Origin: Bradyrhizobium sp. ORS 285
Lineage (GTDB): Bacteria > Pseudomonadota > Alphaproteobacteria > Rhizobiales > Xanthobacteraceae
NCBI RefSeq assembly: GCF_900176205.1
Contig: NZ_LT859959.1
Span: 124,001-188,000 of the forward strand
Length of the DNA: 64,000 bases
Direction of reading: 5' to 3'
The notes below the pieces were generated by a model. It was not told the DNA's origin. It saw only the letters and a program-made list of their open reading frames with translations, and searched no databases. Positions 46,494 through 54,925 of this stretch are shown here, piece by piece. A program made the position numbers and the translations under genes. Within the stretch, counting starts at the first letter, position 1, and each line of letters opens with the position of its first letter.

Positions 46494-46584
46494 CGCGCGG
46501 GTAGTTTCCTTCGTCCGTCGGGCAGGGTAGTTATCACCGGACGATCTTAACATGTTCAGCCAGAAAGAACCGGGGAGACCAGGC

Positions 46585-47616
46585 ATGGCGCAATCGCTTC
46601 TGTCGCGAACGTTAATGGCGGCATGGCTGGTCATCGGGGGGACTTTGGGCACAATGGCGGGGACCGCCCAGGCCCAGACCCTGGACAAGGTCTCGTTCGG
46701 CACCAATTGGGTGGCCGAGGCCGAGCATGGCGGCTTCTTCCAGGCCGTCGCCGACGGCACCTACAAGCGCTACGGGCTGGACGTGACGATCGTGCCGGGC
46801 GGCCCGAACGAGAACAACCGGATGCTGCTGATCTCCGGCAAGATCGAGTTCTTCATGGCGGCGAATACGCTGATGGCGTTCGATGCGGTCGCCAACAACG
46901 TGCCGGTGGTGTCGATCGCGGCGATGTTCCAGAAGGACCCGCAGGTGTTCCTGACGCACCCGGAGTCCAAGGTCACCAAGCTCGAGGAGCTGAAGCCGCT
47001 GACGATGTTCGTCTCCAAGGAGGGCATCTCCAGCTACTATCAATGGCTGAAGTCGGAATATGGCTTCTCCGAGAAGAACGTCCGGCCCTACACCTTCAAT
47101 CCGCAGCCGTTCATCGCCACGCCGCAGAGCGCGATGCAGGGCTATGTCACGTCCGAGCCGTTCGCGGTCGAGCGCGCAGCCGGCTTCAAGCCGGGCGTGA
47201 TCCTGCTGGCCGACAACGGCTTCAACACTTATTCGACCCTGATCGAGACCCGGCGCGACCTGATCGAGAGCAAGCCGGACCTGGTGCAGCGCTTCGTCGA
47301 TGCTTCGATCATCGGCTGGTACACCTACATCTACGGCGACAATTCCGCCGGCAATGCGCTGATCAAGAAGATGAACCCGGAGATGACCGATGATCTCCTG
47401 GCCTATTCGGTCGCCAAGATGAAGGAGTATGGCATCGTCGATTCCGGCGACAGCCTCGACAAGGGCATCGGCGCCATGACCGAGGAGCGCATCACCAGCT
47501 TCTTCGACAAGATGGTGCGCGCCGGCGTGGTCAAGCCGACGATCGACTATCGCAAGTCCTACACGCTGCGCTTCGTCAACAAGGGCGTCGGCGTCGATCT
47601 CAGGCCGAAGCAGTAG
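46585..47616 (+). CDS. THI5/NMT1-like ABC transporter substrate-binding protein
   Basis: 343 residues from ATG 46585, with GGGGAG upstream. Signal peptide (GTMAGTAQA-QT), then VSFGTNWVAEAEHGGFFQAVADGTYKRYGLDVTIVPGGP and EFFMAANTLMAFDAVANNVPVVSIAA, the pyrimidine/THI5-like fold used for taurine, thiamine precursors and many small carboxylates. First gene of a five-gene set. Confidence 0.9.
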   Translation: MAQSLLSRTLMAAWLVIGGTLGTMAGTAQAQTLDKVSFGTNWVAEAEHGGFFQAVADGTYKRYGLDVTIVPGGPNENNRMLLISGKIEFFMAANTLMAFDAVANNVPVVSIAAMFQKDPQVFLTHPESKVTKLEELKPLTMFVSKEGISSYYQWLKSEYGFSEKNVRPYTFNPQPFIATPQSAMQGYVTSEPFAVERAAGFKPGVILLADNGFNTYSTLIETRRDLIESKPDLVQRFVDASIIGWYTYIYGDNSAGNALIKKMNPEMTDDLLAYSVAKMKEYGIVDSGDSLDKGIGAMTEERITSFFDKMVRAGVVKPTIDYRKSYTLRFVNKGVGVDLRPKQ

Positions 47617-47641
47617 GACGCGTGATCGAACGATCCCGCAG

Positions 47642-48442
47642 ATGAGTTCATCCCCTTCGGCCCCGCGTGCCGCCGATGTCGCGGTGCGGCTGCGTGCCGT
47701 CACCAAGGTCTACGAGTCCGGCGTCGCCGCGCTCGGGCCGATCGATCTTTCGATCGGCAAGGGCGAGTTCGTCTCGCTGCTCGGTCCGTCCGGCTGCGGC
47801 AAGTCGACGGCGTTGCGGCTGATCGCGGGGCTCGCCGGCCCGAGCAGCGGCACGCTCGAGATCGCCGCGGCATCGTCGGCGACGCATCCGGGCCATCGCA
47901 TCGGCTTCGTGTTCCAGGAGCCCACCCTGATGCCCTGGACCAGTGTGCGCGACAATGTCGGCCTGCCGCTGAGATTCGCGCATGTGCCGGCGGCGGAGGC
48001 GCGGCCGCGGATCGATGCGGCGCTGGCGCAGGTCGGGCTCGCCGATTTCGCCGACGCGTTTCCGCGCGAGCTGTCCGGCGGCATGAAGATGCGGGCGTCG
48101 CTGGCGCGGGCGCTGGTGACGCGGCCGGACATCCTGCTGATGGACGAGCCGTTCGCCGCGCTCGACGAGATCACGCGCTTTCGATTGAACAACGATCTGC
48201 TGGCGCTGTGGCGCAGCCTCAACATGACCGTGCTGTTCGTGACGCATTCGGTGTTCGAGTCCGTCTACCTGTCGCAGCGCGTGCTGGTGATGACGGCCCG
48301 GCCCGGCCGGCTGAACGCCGAGATACCGATCGAGACTGATGCGCGCGATGACGCGTTCCGCGCTTCGGCCGACTATGCAGCGTATTGCCGCCGCGTCTCG
48401 GACGCTCTGGCGCCGGCCTACACCGGAGTGCATGCGTTGTGA
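47642..48442 (+). CDS. ABC transporter ATPase (THI5-like importer)
   Basis: 266 residues. LLGPSGCGKSTALRLIAG (Walker A), FVFQEPTLMPW (Q-loop), LSGGMKMRASLARAL (signature), ILLMDEPFAALDEITR (Walker B) and FVTHSVFESVYL (switch His). Its TGA stop overlaps the GTG start of the permease gene. Confidence 0.93.
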   Translation: MSSSPSAPRAADVAVRLRAVTKVYESGVAALGPIDLSIGKGEFVSLLGPSGCGKSTALRLIAGLAGPSSGTLEIAAASSATHPGHRIGFVFQEPTLMPWTSVRDNVGLPLRFAHVPAAEARPRIDAALAQVGLADFADAFPRELSGGMKMRASLARALVTRPDILLMDEPFAALDEITRFRLNNDLLALWRSLNMTVLFVTHSVFESVYLSQRVLVMTARPGRLNAEIPIETDARDDAFRASADYAAYCRRVSDALAPAYTGVHAL

Positions 48443-49254
48443 GCGAGGTGCGGGAGCGCAACGCGTTCGTCTCCAGCGCGCGACTGGTCAGCTTGGCGTT
48501 TCCGGCCGTGGTCTTCATCGCCGCGATGACGGCGTGGGAGCTGGTGGTGCGCATCAACGGCATCCAGCCTTACGTGCTGCCGGGCCCGCTGCTGGTGCTG
48601 AAGACGCTGATCGCCGATTGGGACATTCTGGCGCAGTCGCTGCTGACGACGCTGATCACGACGCTCGAAGGCTTCATCGCGGCCGCGCTGGGCGGCATCG
48701 CGCTGGCGCTGTTGTTCAACCAGTCGCGCTGGCTGGAATGGGCGCTGTTTCCCTATGCCGTGGTGCTGCAGGTGACGCCCGTCATCGCGGTCGCGCCGCT
48801 GCTGCTGATCTACCTGCCGCAGCAGACCGCGGTGGTGACCTGCGCCTGGATCGTCGGCTTCTTCCCGGTGCTGTCGAACACCGCGCTCGGCCTCAACTCG
48901 GTCGATCGCAATCTTGCCGGCCTGTTCCAGCTCTATGGCGCCTCGCGCTGGCAGACGCTGCGTTATCTGAAGCTGCCGGCGGCGCTGCCCTACATTCTCG
49001 GCGGCCTGCGCATCGCCGGCGGCCTGTCGCTGATCGGCGCCGTCGTCGCCGAGATCGCGGCCGGCAGCGCCGGTGCGGGATCGGGGCTTGCTTATCGCAT
49101 CGCGGAATCCGGCTATCGACTCAACATACCTCGCATGTTCGCAGCACTGGTGCTGCTGTCGGTCGCCGGGATTGTCATCTATGGCTTGCTGGCGCTAGTT
49201 TCGCACCTCGTTTTGCGGCGCTGGCACGAAAGTGCTCTTGGAAAGGATAACTGA
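48439..49254 (+). CDS. ABC transporter permease (THI5-like importer)
   Basis: 271 residues from GTG 48439, which overlaps the ATPase stop. About six membrane helices and the coupling loop FQLYGASRWQTLRYLKLPAALPYILGGLRIAGG. The start codon of the dehydrogenase gene overlaps its stop (TGATGG), so all are translated from one transcript. Confidence 0.92.
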   Translation: MSEVRERNAFVSSARLVSLAFPAVVFIAAMTAWELVVRINGIQPYVLPGPLLVLKTLIADWDILAQSLLTTLITTLEGFIAAALGGIALALLFNQSRWLEWALFPYAVVLQVTPVIAVAPLLLIYLPQQTAVVTCAWIVGFFPVLSNTALGLNSVDRNLAGLFQLYGASRWQTLRYLKLPAALPYILGGLRIAGGLSLIGAVVAEIAAGSAGAGSGLAYRIAESGYRLNIPRMFAALVLLSVAGIVIYGLLALVSHLVLRRWHESALGKDN

Positions 49255-50237
49255 TGGCGGCCACTTCGTCTGAGAAGATCGATGTTCTGATCTATGGGCC
49301 GCTGCGGCCGATCCTGGAGAAGGGGTTCCCGGACAGCTTCAACGTGCACCATGCGACGACGCAGGCCGATCTCGAAGCGCTGCCGGCGGACGTGAGGGGC
49401 CGGATCCGCGGCGTCGCCGTGACCTTCCACACCGTGAAGACCGACGCCGCCGTCATGGCGATGCTGCCGAAGCTGGAGATGATCGCGAGCTTCGGCGTCG
49501 GCTATGATCACGTCGCAGCCGCGCATGCCGGCCAGCACGGTATCGTCGTCACCAATACGCCGGACGTGCTCACCGAGGAGGTGGCCGACGTTGCGCTCGG
49601 CCTGCTGATCGCGACCTGCCGCGAGTTCATCAAGGCCGACCGCTTCGTGCGCTCGGGCGAGTGGAGCGAGAAGCCGTATCCGCTCAGCGTCGGCTCGCTG
49701 CGCGACCGCACCGTCGGCATGGTCGGCATGGGCCGCATCGGCCAGGCGATCGCGCGCCGCCTCGAAGCCTCGCTGGTGCCGGTCGTCTACCACTCGCGCA
49801 ATCCGGCCGCGGGTGTCGCCAACAAGCACTACCCCGACCTGCTGCAGATGGCGAAGGATGTCGACACGCTGGTCGTGATCGTGCCCGGCGGCGCCTCGAC
49901 CAACAAAATCGTGAATGCCGAGGTGCTGAAGGCGCTCGGGCCGCGCGGCGTCGTCGTCAATGTCGCCCGCGGCTCGGTGATCGACGAGGCGGCGCTGGTC
50001 GACGCGCTGAAGTCCGGCACGATTCTCGCGGCCGGCCTCGACGTGTTCGAGAAGGAGCCGGCGGTGCCGGACGCGCTCAAGGCGATGGACAATGTCGTGC
50101 TGCTGCCACACATCGGCTCGGCTGCCATCGTAACCCGCAACGCGATGGATCAGCTGGTGGTCGACAACCTCAAGGTCTGGTTTGCCGGCAAGCCGCCGCT
50201 GACGCCCGTTCCGGAAACGCCGGTGAAAGGCCGCTGA
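49254..50237 (+). CDS. D-2-hydroxyacid dehydrogenase family protein
   Basis: 327 residues. NAD(P) fingerprint GMVGMGRIGQAIA (~155-167); catalytic Arg in VARGSVIDE, Glu in FEKEP and His in LPHIGSA. It reduces or oxidises a 2-keto/2-hydroxy acid pair such as glyoxylate or hydroxypyruvate. Coupled by overlapping stop and start codons to the ABC permease before it and the Inh gene after it, which suggests metabolism of the imported solute. Confidence 0.9.
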   Translation: MAATSSEKIDVLIYGPLRPILEKGFPDSFNVHHATTQADLEALPADVRGRIRGVAVTFHTVKTDAAVMAMLPKLEMIASFGVGYDHVAAAHAGQHGIVVTNTPDVLTEEVADVALGLLIATCREFIKADRFVRSGEWSEKPYPLSVGSLRDRTVGMVGMGRIGQAIARRLEASLVPVVYHSRNPAAGVANKHYPDLLQMAKDVDTLVVIVPGGASTNKIVNAEVLKALGPRGVVVNVARGSVIDEAALVDALKSGTILAAGLDVFEKEPAVPDALKAMDNVVLLPHIGSAAIVTRNAMDQLVVDNLKVWFAGKPPLTPVPETPVKGR

Positions 50238-50929
50238 TGAAACGCTCGCTCCCCTTGCTGATCGCGCTGCTGTCCTCGGTCGCAAGCGTCGCTGCCGTTG
50301 CGCAGGACGCCGCCGACCTGAAGAAGTCGATGATCGGGCAGTGGGAGCTTGCGACCACCGAGCGCAGCAAGACCTGCGTCATGACGTTCAAGCCCGACGC
50401 GGCCTCGCGCGGAATGAAGCTCGAGATGGAGCCTGCCTGCGCCACCGCGCTGCCCTTCACCAAGGACATTAGCGGCTGGACCGTGAAGGGGCTCGGCGAC
50501 ATCGTCAGCCTGCAGTCGGCCAATGGCGAGGCGGTGATCGACTTCACCGAGGTCGAGGCCGGCATCTTCGAGGGGCTGCGCCAGGGCGAGGGCGTCTACA
50601 TCCTGCAGAACCTGGCCGCGGCGCGCTCGCTCGCCAAGTCGATGGACCAGATGATCGGCGACTGGGCCATGGTGCGCGGCAATGGCGCCGTGGTCTGCAG
50701 CCTGGTGCTGACCAACACCGAGGCCGGCAACGACAATTTCCAGGTGTTCGTGAAGCCGAAATGCGATCCCGCCGTCGCAGCCTTCGCCCCGACGCAGTGG
50801 CGGCTCGAGCACGGCCAGATGATGCTGATGTCGGCCCGCGGCGAGACCTGGCGGTTCGAGGCCGATGACAACGCGCAATGGCGCCTCGTGCCCGACAGCG
50901 CCAATCCGCTGATCATGCTGCGGCAGTAA
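50237..50929 (+). CDS. Secreted protein with two AprI/Inh-like protease-inhibitor domains
   Basis: 230 residues from ATG 50237, overlapping the previous stop. Signal peptide (ASVAAVA-QD), then two related halves. Half 1: IGQWELATTERSKTCVMTFK .. ACATALPFTKDISGWTVKG .. VIDFTEVEAGIFEG. Half 2: IGDWAMVRGNGAVVCSLVL .. KPKCDPAVAAFAPTQWRLE .. ETWRFEADDNAQWRL. Each has the C-x~30-C spacing and W-rich strands of the Inh metalloprotease-inhibitor barrel. A periplasmic anti-protease role is inferred from family only. Confidence 0.75.
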   Translation: MKRSLPLLIALLSSVASVAAVAQDAADLKKSMIGQWELATTERSKTCVMTFKPDAASRGMKLEMEPACATALPFTKDISGWTVKGLGDIVSLQSANGEAVIDFTEVEAGIFEGLRQGEGVYILQNLAAARSLAKSMDQMIGDWAMVRGNGAVVCSLVLTNTEAGNDNFQVFVKPKCDPAVAAFAPTQWRLEHGQMMLMSARGETWRFEADDNAQWRLVPDSANPLIMLRQ

Positions 50930-50972
50930 GGCTTCTGCAGCATCCAATTGGTTAATGATTGGTTGCGCGTCG

Positions 50973-50989
50973 GTTCCAAACACTGGAAC
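50973..50989. promoter_or_regulatory. Inverted repeat GTTCCA-N5-TGGAAC
   Basis: A perfect 6-6 inverted repeat in the 114-base gap before the first HAMP-PAS gene, 54 bases from its ATG. Possible operator; no binder known. Confidence 0.4.
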
Positions 50990-51043
50990 TTGTTGTTTAC
51001 GCATCTTGCGTCTGATGGTTGTACTCCAACGAGGGAGCGGGCC

Positions 51044-52696
51044 ATGCGGGAGCTGGTGCGTAGGTTCGACAGGTCGCTGCCGTCGTTCAGCCTGAACGAC
51101 AAGATTTCTGCAGCCTCGGCGGCATTCGCCGTCCTCGTGCTGCTGTCGACCCTGGGCGCGCTCTCCGCGATTCGGGAGCACCGGCTGTTCTACGAGCGGC
51201 TCGAACAGCTCGCTTCCGTCTCCCGCAATGTCGACCGCACCAATGCGCTGATCTACGCCGTCGTGATGGAGTCCCGCGGCATCTACATGTCGCTCGATCG
51301 CAACGTGGCGCGCCGCTACGCCGATTCGCAGCTCGTGAAGCTCACGCAGCTCGCCAAGGTGGTCGAGGAATGGCAGGCGCAGGTCACCGACGAGGACGCC
51401 GCGCTGTTCGCCCCGTTCCGCAAGCGGATCGACCAGTTCGTGGCGTTCCGCACCGAGATGGCGCGCCGCACGATCTCGGTCGGGTCGTCCGCGGCCCGCG
51501 AGCTCGGCGACAACGACGAAAACCGCGCCGTCCGCACCGCGCTGAATGAAGATCTCGAGAAGCTGTCGCTCCTGTACGACGGCCGCATGCGTGAGCTCGG
51601 CGAGACAGTGGAGACGCGCAGCCTGGTCATGTTCTATCTCGGTGCGCTCGGCGCGCTCATCGTGCTGCTGATTGCCGCTGCCGCGCTGTCCTTGCGCTGG
51701 GGCGTGCTGATGCCGCTGCTCGACATCGCCCGCGTCACCGACCGCATCGCCGCCGGCCGCATCAAGCTGAAGATCCCGCATGCGCGGCGTCCCGACGAGA
51801 TCGGCCGCGTCGCGCAGGCCGTCGCGACCTATCAGGATGGCGCGTTCCGCCTGCAGGAGCTCGAGCAGCACGAGGTCGAGATCGAGCGGCAATACACCGA
51901 CATCCTGCGCGAGCACGAGCGGCTCGAGCAGGGCGCGATCAGCAGCCAGCAGCGGCTCGACGCGGCGGTCGCCAGCATGGCGCAGGGCATGATCATGATG
52001 GACAGCTTCGGCTACGTGCTGATGGTCAATGATCAGTTCCGCAGGCTGTACAACATTCCGGCTTCGATCGCCAAACCGGGGACGCATGTGCGCGATATCC
52101 TCGCGCATCGCGCCAAGATCGGCCTGCTCAAGGAGAAGCCGTCGGAATTTCTTGCGGCGCTCCGCGAGCGCATGAAGGAGCGCCGGCCCGAGATCTTCGA
52201 GGTCGAGCTCGGGGACGGCCGCATCATCCGCATCTCGGAGCGCCCGGTGGATGGGGGCGGCTGGATCGCCACGCATGAGGACTTCACCGCCCAGCGCCGT
52301 GCCGAGCGCAAGCTCGCGCGCGCCGAATACTTCCTCGTCGCGCTGCTCGAGAACATCCCGCAGGCGGTGGTTGCGACGGAGGCGCAGTCGATACGCTACG
52401 TGTTCGTCAACCAGGCCGCAGAGAAGCTGTTCGGTGTTGCGCGTGGCGAGATCATCGGCCGTACGCCGCGCGAGCTGTTTTCCGAGCCGAGCGGCTCGCT
52501 GTTGGAGGAGGCTGCACGCGACCAGCTGGCGGGACGGGCCGATGACAAGCCGCGCGCTCACAGCATCGAGACGCCGGGCAACGGTCCGCGCGATGTCGTC
52601 GTGCGCCGGCTTCCGATCGCGATCGGAACCGGCGAGCCGAAATATCTTCTCAGCATCATCGAGGACCGCACGCAGGCGCAGCGCGCCGCCGCGTGA
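51044..52696 (+). CDS. Membrane HAMP-PAS-PAS sensor without output domain (paralogue 1)
   Basis: 550 residues from ATG 51044, behind GAGGGAG. TM1 ~20-45, a periplasmic helical region with NALIYAVVMESRGIYMS and ELGDNDENRAVRTALNEDLE, TM2 ~190-215, HAMP (IARVTDRIAAGRIKLKIPHA), coiled coil, PAS 1 (MAQGMIMMDSFGYVLMVNDQFRRLY) and PAS 2 (ALLENIPQAVVATEAQSIRYVFVNQA). It ends IIEDRTQAQRAAA* with no kinase, GGDEF, EAL or MCP module. Close paralogue of the next gene. It may act by protein contact. Confidence 0.88.
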   Translation: MRELVRRFDRSLPSFSLNDKISAASAAFAVLVLLSTLGALSAIREHRLFYERLEQLASVSRNVDRTNALIYAVVMESRGIYMSLDRNVARRYADSQLVKLTQLAKVVEEWQAQVTDEDAALFAPFRKRIDQFVAFRTEMARRTISVGSSAARELGDNDENRAVRTALNEDLEKLSLLYDGRMRELGETVETRSLVMFYLGALGALIVLLIAAAALSLRWGVLMPLLDIARVTDRIAAGRIKLKIPHARRPDEIGRVAQAVATYQDGAFRLQELEQHEVEIERQYTDILREHERLEQGAISSQQRLDAAVASMAQGMIMMDSFGYVLMVNDQFRRLYNIPASIAKPGTHVRDILAHRAKIGLLKEKPSEFLAALRERMKERRPEIFEVELGDGRIIRISERPVDGGGWIATHEDFTAQRRAERKLARAEYFLVALLENIPQAVVATEAQSIRYVFVNQAAEKLFGVARGEIIGRTPRELFSEPSGSLLEEAARDQLAGRADDKPRAHSIETPGNGPRDVVVRRLPIAIGTGEPKYLLSIIEDRTQAQRAAA

Positions 52697-52846
52697 GGCC
52701 GGCGCCGGGATGCCGCCTAGCTTGGCCGTCCGACCGAAAGGCGAGTTTTTTCCAAGTTAATTGCGCTTCTTCTGGGATCGGGATCGATCCCATTCTCCAT
52801 TTAGAGATTGCTGCTGCGATGAGCTCCCGAAATCGAGGAGCGAGCC

Positions 52847-54499
52847 ATGATCAAGCCATGGCATGATCTGCAGGCGCGGTTCACCACGTTCAGTGTCAAG
52901 GATCGCATCTCCGGCGGTGCAGCCGTCTTCGCGGTGCTCATCGCGCTGCTGATGTCGGGGGCTCTGTATTCGTTTCACGAGCAGCGCCAGCTGACGCAGC
53001 TGTTGGGAAATGCCAACAGCGCCAACCGGCAGATCGAGCGCGCCAATGCACTGATCTACGCCGTCGTGATGGAGTCGCGCGGCATCTACATGTCGCCCGA
53101 GCGCAACGTTTCACGTCGCTACGCCGAATCCCTGCTGCAGAAATGCGACGAGCTGGTCAAGGCGGTGGATGAGTGGCAGGAGCTGGTCCGCGCCGAGGAT
53201 GCCGAGCTGTTCGCGCAGTTCAAGCGCCGGATCGATCAGTTCGTCGTCTTCCGCCGGGAGATGGCGCGGCGCACGCTGGCGATCGGATCCACGGCGGCCC
53301 GCGAGCTCGGCGACAACGATGAGAACCGGGCAGTCCGTACCGCGCTCAACGAGGATCTCGAGCGGCTGGGGCGCATCTATGAGGGCCGGTCCCGTACCAT
53401 TGCGGCGAAGGCGGATCAGAGCCGATGGGTCTCGCTGACCCTGTTCGCCTTCGGTGCGCTGCTGATGGTCTGCACCGGCATCGCCGCCTATCTGCTGCAT
53501 GACACGATCGTCAATCCCCTGTTGGAGATCGCGCAAGCCACCGGCCGGATCGCCGGCGGACGGATCAAGCTCGTCATCCCGCATGCCAAACGGGACGACG
53601 AGATCGGGCAGGTGGCCAGGGCGGTCGAAGCCTATCAGGACGCCGCTTCGCGTGTGAGCGAACTCGAGCTGCAGGGCCAGGAGGTCGAGCGCGAGCATGC
53701 GGAGTTCACCAAAGAGCGCGAGCAGCTCGAGGAGCGCGCGCTGACCGGCAAGTGGCGCCTGGAAGCCGCGCTGAAGAACATGGCGCAGGGCCTGATCATG
53801 CTCGACAAGACCGGGACGGTGCTGGTCGTCAACGAGCAATATCGCAACATCTACGGCGTGCCGGCGTCCATCGCGAAGCCGGGCGCGACGATGCGCGACA
53901 TTCTCAGCCACCGGGTCAAGAGCGGCGTGTTCACCGGCGACGTCGAGCAGTATCTCGCCGACCTGATGGCGCGGATGAAGGCGCGCAGGCCCTGCATCAC
54001 CGAGACCGAGCTGGCCGACGACCACGTCATCCGCATCTCGGAGCGGCCGATGGATGGCGGCGGCTGGGTTGCCACCCATGAGGACTTCACCGTGCATCGT
54101 CGCAACGAGCGCATGCTGATGCGCGCCGAATACTTCCTCGCCGTGCTGCTGGAGAACATTCCCCAGGCCGTGCTCGCCACGGATGCGCGCAGCTTGCGCT
54201 ACGTGTTCGTCAATCGCGCCACCGAGCAGCTGCTGGGCGTGAGGCGCGCGGCCATCCTGGGCCGCACGGCGAGCGAAGTGTTTCCGGAGCCGACGGGCGC
54301 GCAGCTCGAGAGCCTCGATCGCGAGATGCTGGCCGAGGCGGCCGATCCGGCGCCGCAGGCCCGGAGCATCGCGACGCCGGGCAACGGCATGCGTCAGATC
54401 GTCATGCGCCGGCTGCCGGTGGTGATCGGCGGTGATGAGCCGAAATTCCTGCTGAGCATTATCGAGGATCGCACGCTCGATCAGCGCGCCGCAGCGTGA
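52847..54499 (+). CDS. Membrane HAMP-PAS-PAS sensor without output domain (paralogue 2)
   Basis: Also 550 residues and the same architecture as its neighbour. Identical periplasmic block ELGDNDENRAVRTALNEDLE and nearly identical NALIYAVVMESRGIYMS; PAS 1 MAQGLIMLDKTGTVLVVNEQY, PAS 2 LLENIPQAVLATDARSLRYVF. It ends IIEDRTLDQRAAA* with no output domain. The pair arose by tandem duplication and has diverged mainly in the coiled coil and PAS. 150 bases separate them; a short palindrome GGGATCGATCCC lies in that gap. Confidence 0.88.
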   Translation: MIKPWHDLQARFTTFSVKDRISGGAAVFAVLIALLMSGALYSFHEQRQLTQLLGNANSANRQIERANALIYAVVMESRGIYMSPERNVSRRYAESLLQKCDELVKAVDEWQELVRAEDAELFAQFKRRIDQFVVFRREMARRTLAIGSTAARELGDNDENRAVRTALNEDLERLGRIYEGRSRTIAAKADQSRWVSLTLFAFGALLMVCTGIAAYLLHDTIVNPLLEIAQATGRIAGGRIKLVIPHAKRDDEIGQVARAVEAYQDAASRVSELELQGQEVEREHAEFTKEREQLEERALTGKWRLEAALKNMAQGLIMLDKTGTVLVVNEQYRNIYGVPASIAKPGATMRDILSHRVKSGVFTGDVEQYLADLMARMKARRPCITETELADDHVIRISERPMDGGGWVATHEDFTVHRRNERMLMRAEYFLAVLLENIPQAVLATDARSLRYVFVNRATEQLLGVRRAAILGRTASEVFPEPTGAQLESLDREMLAEAADPAPQARSIATPGNGMRQIVMRRLPVVIGGDEPKFLLSIIEDRTLDQRAAA

Positions 54500-54533
54500 G
54501 GCGAATCCGGAATTCTGCCGCCTTGACGTCGCC

Positions 54534-54547
54534 TTGATCTGCATCAA
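54534..54547. promoter_or_regulatory. FNR/FixK-type box (perfect)
   Basis: TTGATCTGCATCAA fits TTGAT-N4-ATCAA exactly. Its centre is 55 bases before the ATG of the glycine-zipper gene, which fits a class-II position (about -41.5) with a ~14-base leader. Likely activation under low oxygen by an FNR or FixK protein. Confidence 0.85.
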
Positions 54548-54595
54548 GAACGGGCAGGCCGGGCGGACTAGCGTGCCCGGAACGGAGGCCTGCTC

Positions 54596-54925
54596 ATGAC
54601 CCGACGTCTGGGGATTTCCTTTGCCACCCGCATCACGGCCGCAGCGCTGCTGACGCTTGCGACCATCGCGCCGCTGCATCAGGCTGCCGCGCAGGACGTG
54701 CTGGGTGGTGCGCTCCTCGGCGGCGCGGGCGGAGCGATCCTGGGCGGCGCGATCGGCGGCGGTCGCGGTGCTGCGATCGGCGCCGTGATCGGTGCAGGAA
54801 CGGGCGCTGCGATCGCGGCTGACGGCGAACGCCGGCGTGGCGGCTACTATGCCTATCGGAACGGCTGCTATCTGCAGCGCGGCGACGGCTCCTGGGTCCG
54901 CGCGCATCCGCGCTACTGCTACTGA
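54596..54925 (+). CDS. Secreted glycine-zipper protein, FNR-box gene
   Basis: 109 residues with a signal peptide (TIAPLHQAAA-QD). A glycine zipper GGALLGGAGGAILGGAIGGG and GAAIGAVIGAGTGAAIAADG is followed by a basic, Tyr/Cys-rich tail (GGYYAYRNGCYLQRGDGSWVRAHPRYCY). Probably outer-membrane or periplasmic. A perfect FNR/FixK box precedes it. Its stop overlaps the convergent MocR stop by 7 bases. Confidence 0.82.
   Translation: MTRRLGISFATRITAAALLTLATIAPLHQAAAQDVLGGALLGGAGGAILGGAIGGGRGAAIGAVIGAGTGAAIAADGERRRGGYYAYRNGCYLQRGDGSWVRAHPRYCY

Noticed and set aside
46494..46584. Possible thiamine (TPP) riboswitch before the THI5-like importer
   Set aside because: The gap is only 91 bases between divergent genes, and the conserved CTGAGA and TPP core sequences are absent.
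50150..52561. 803-codon minus-strand frame over the Inh and first sensor genes
   Set aside because: The plus strand encodes recognisable HAMP-PAS and Inh domains.
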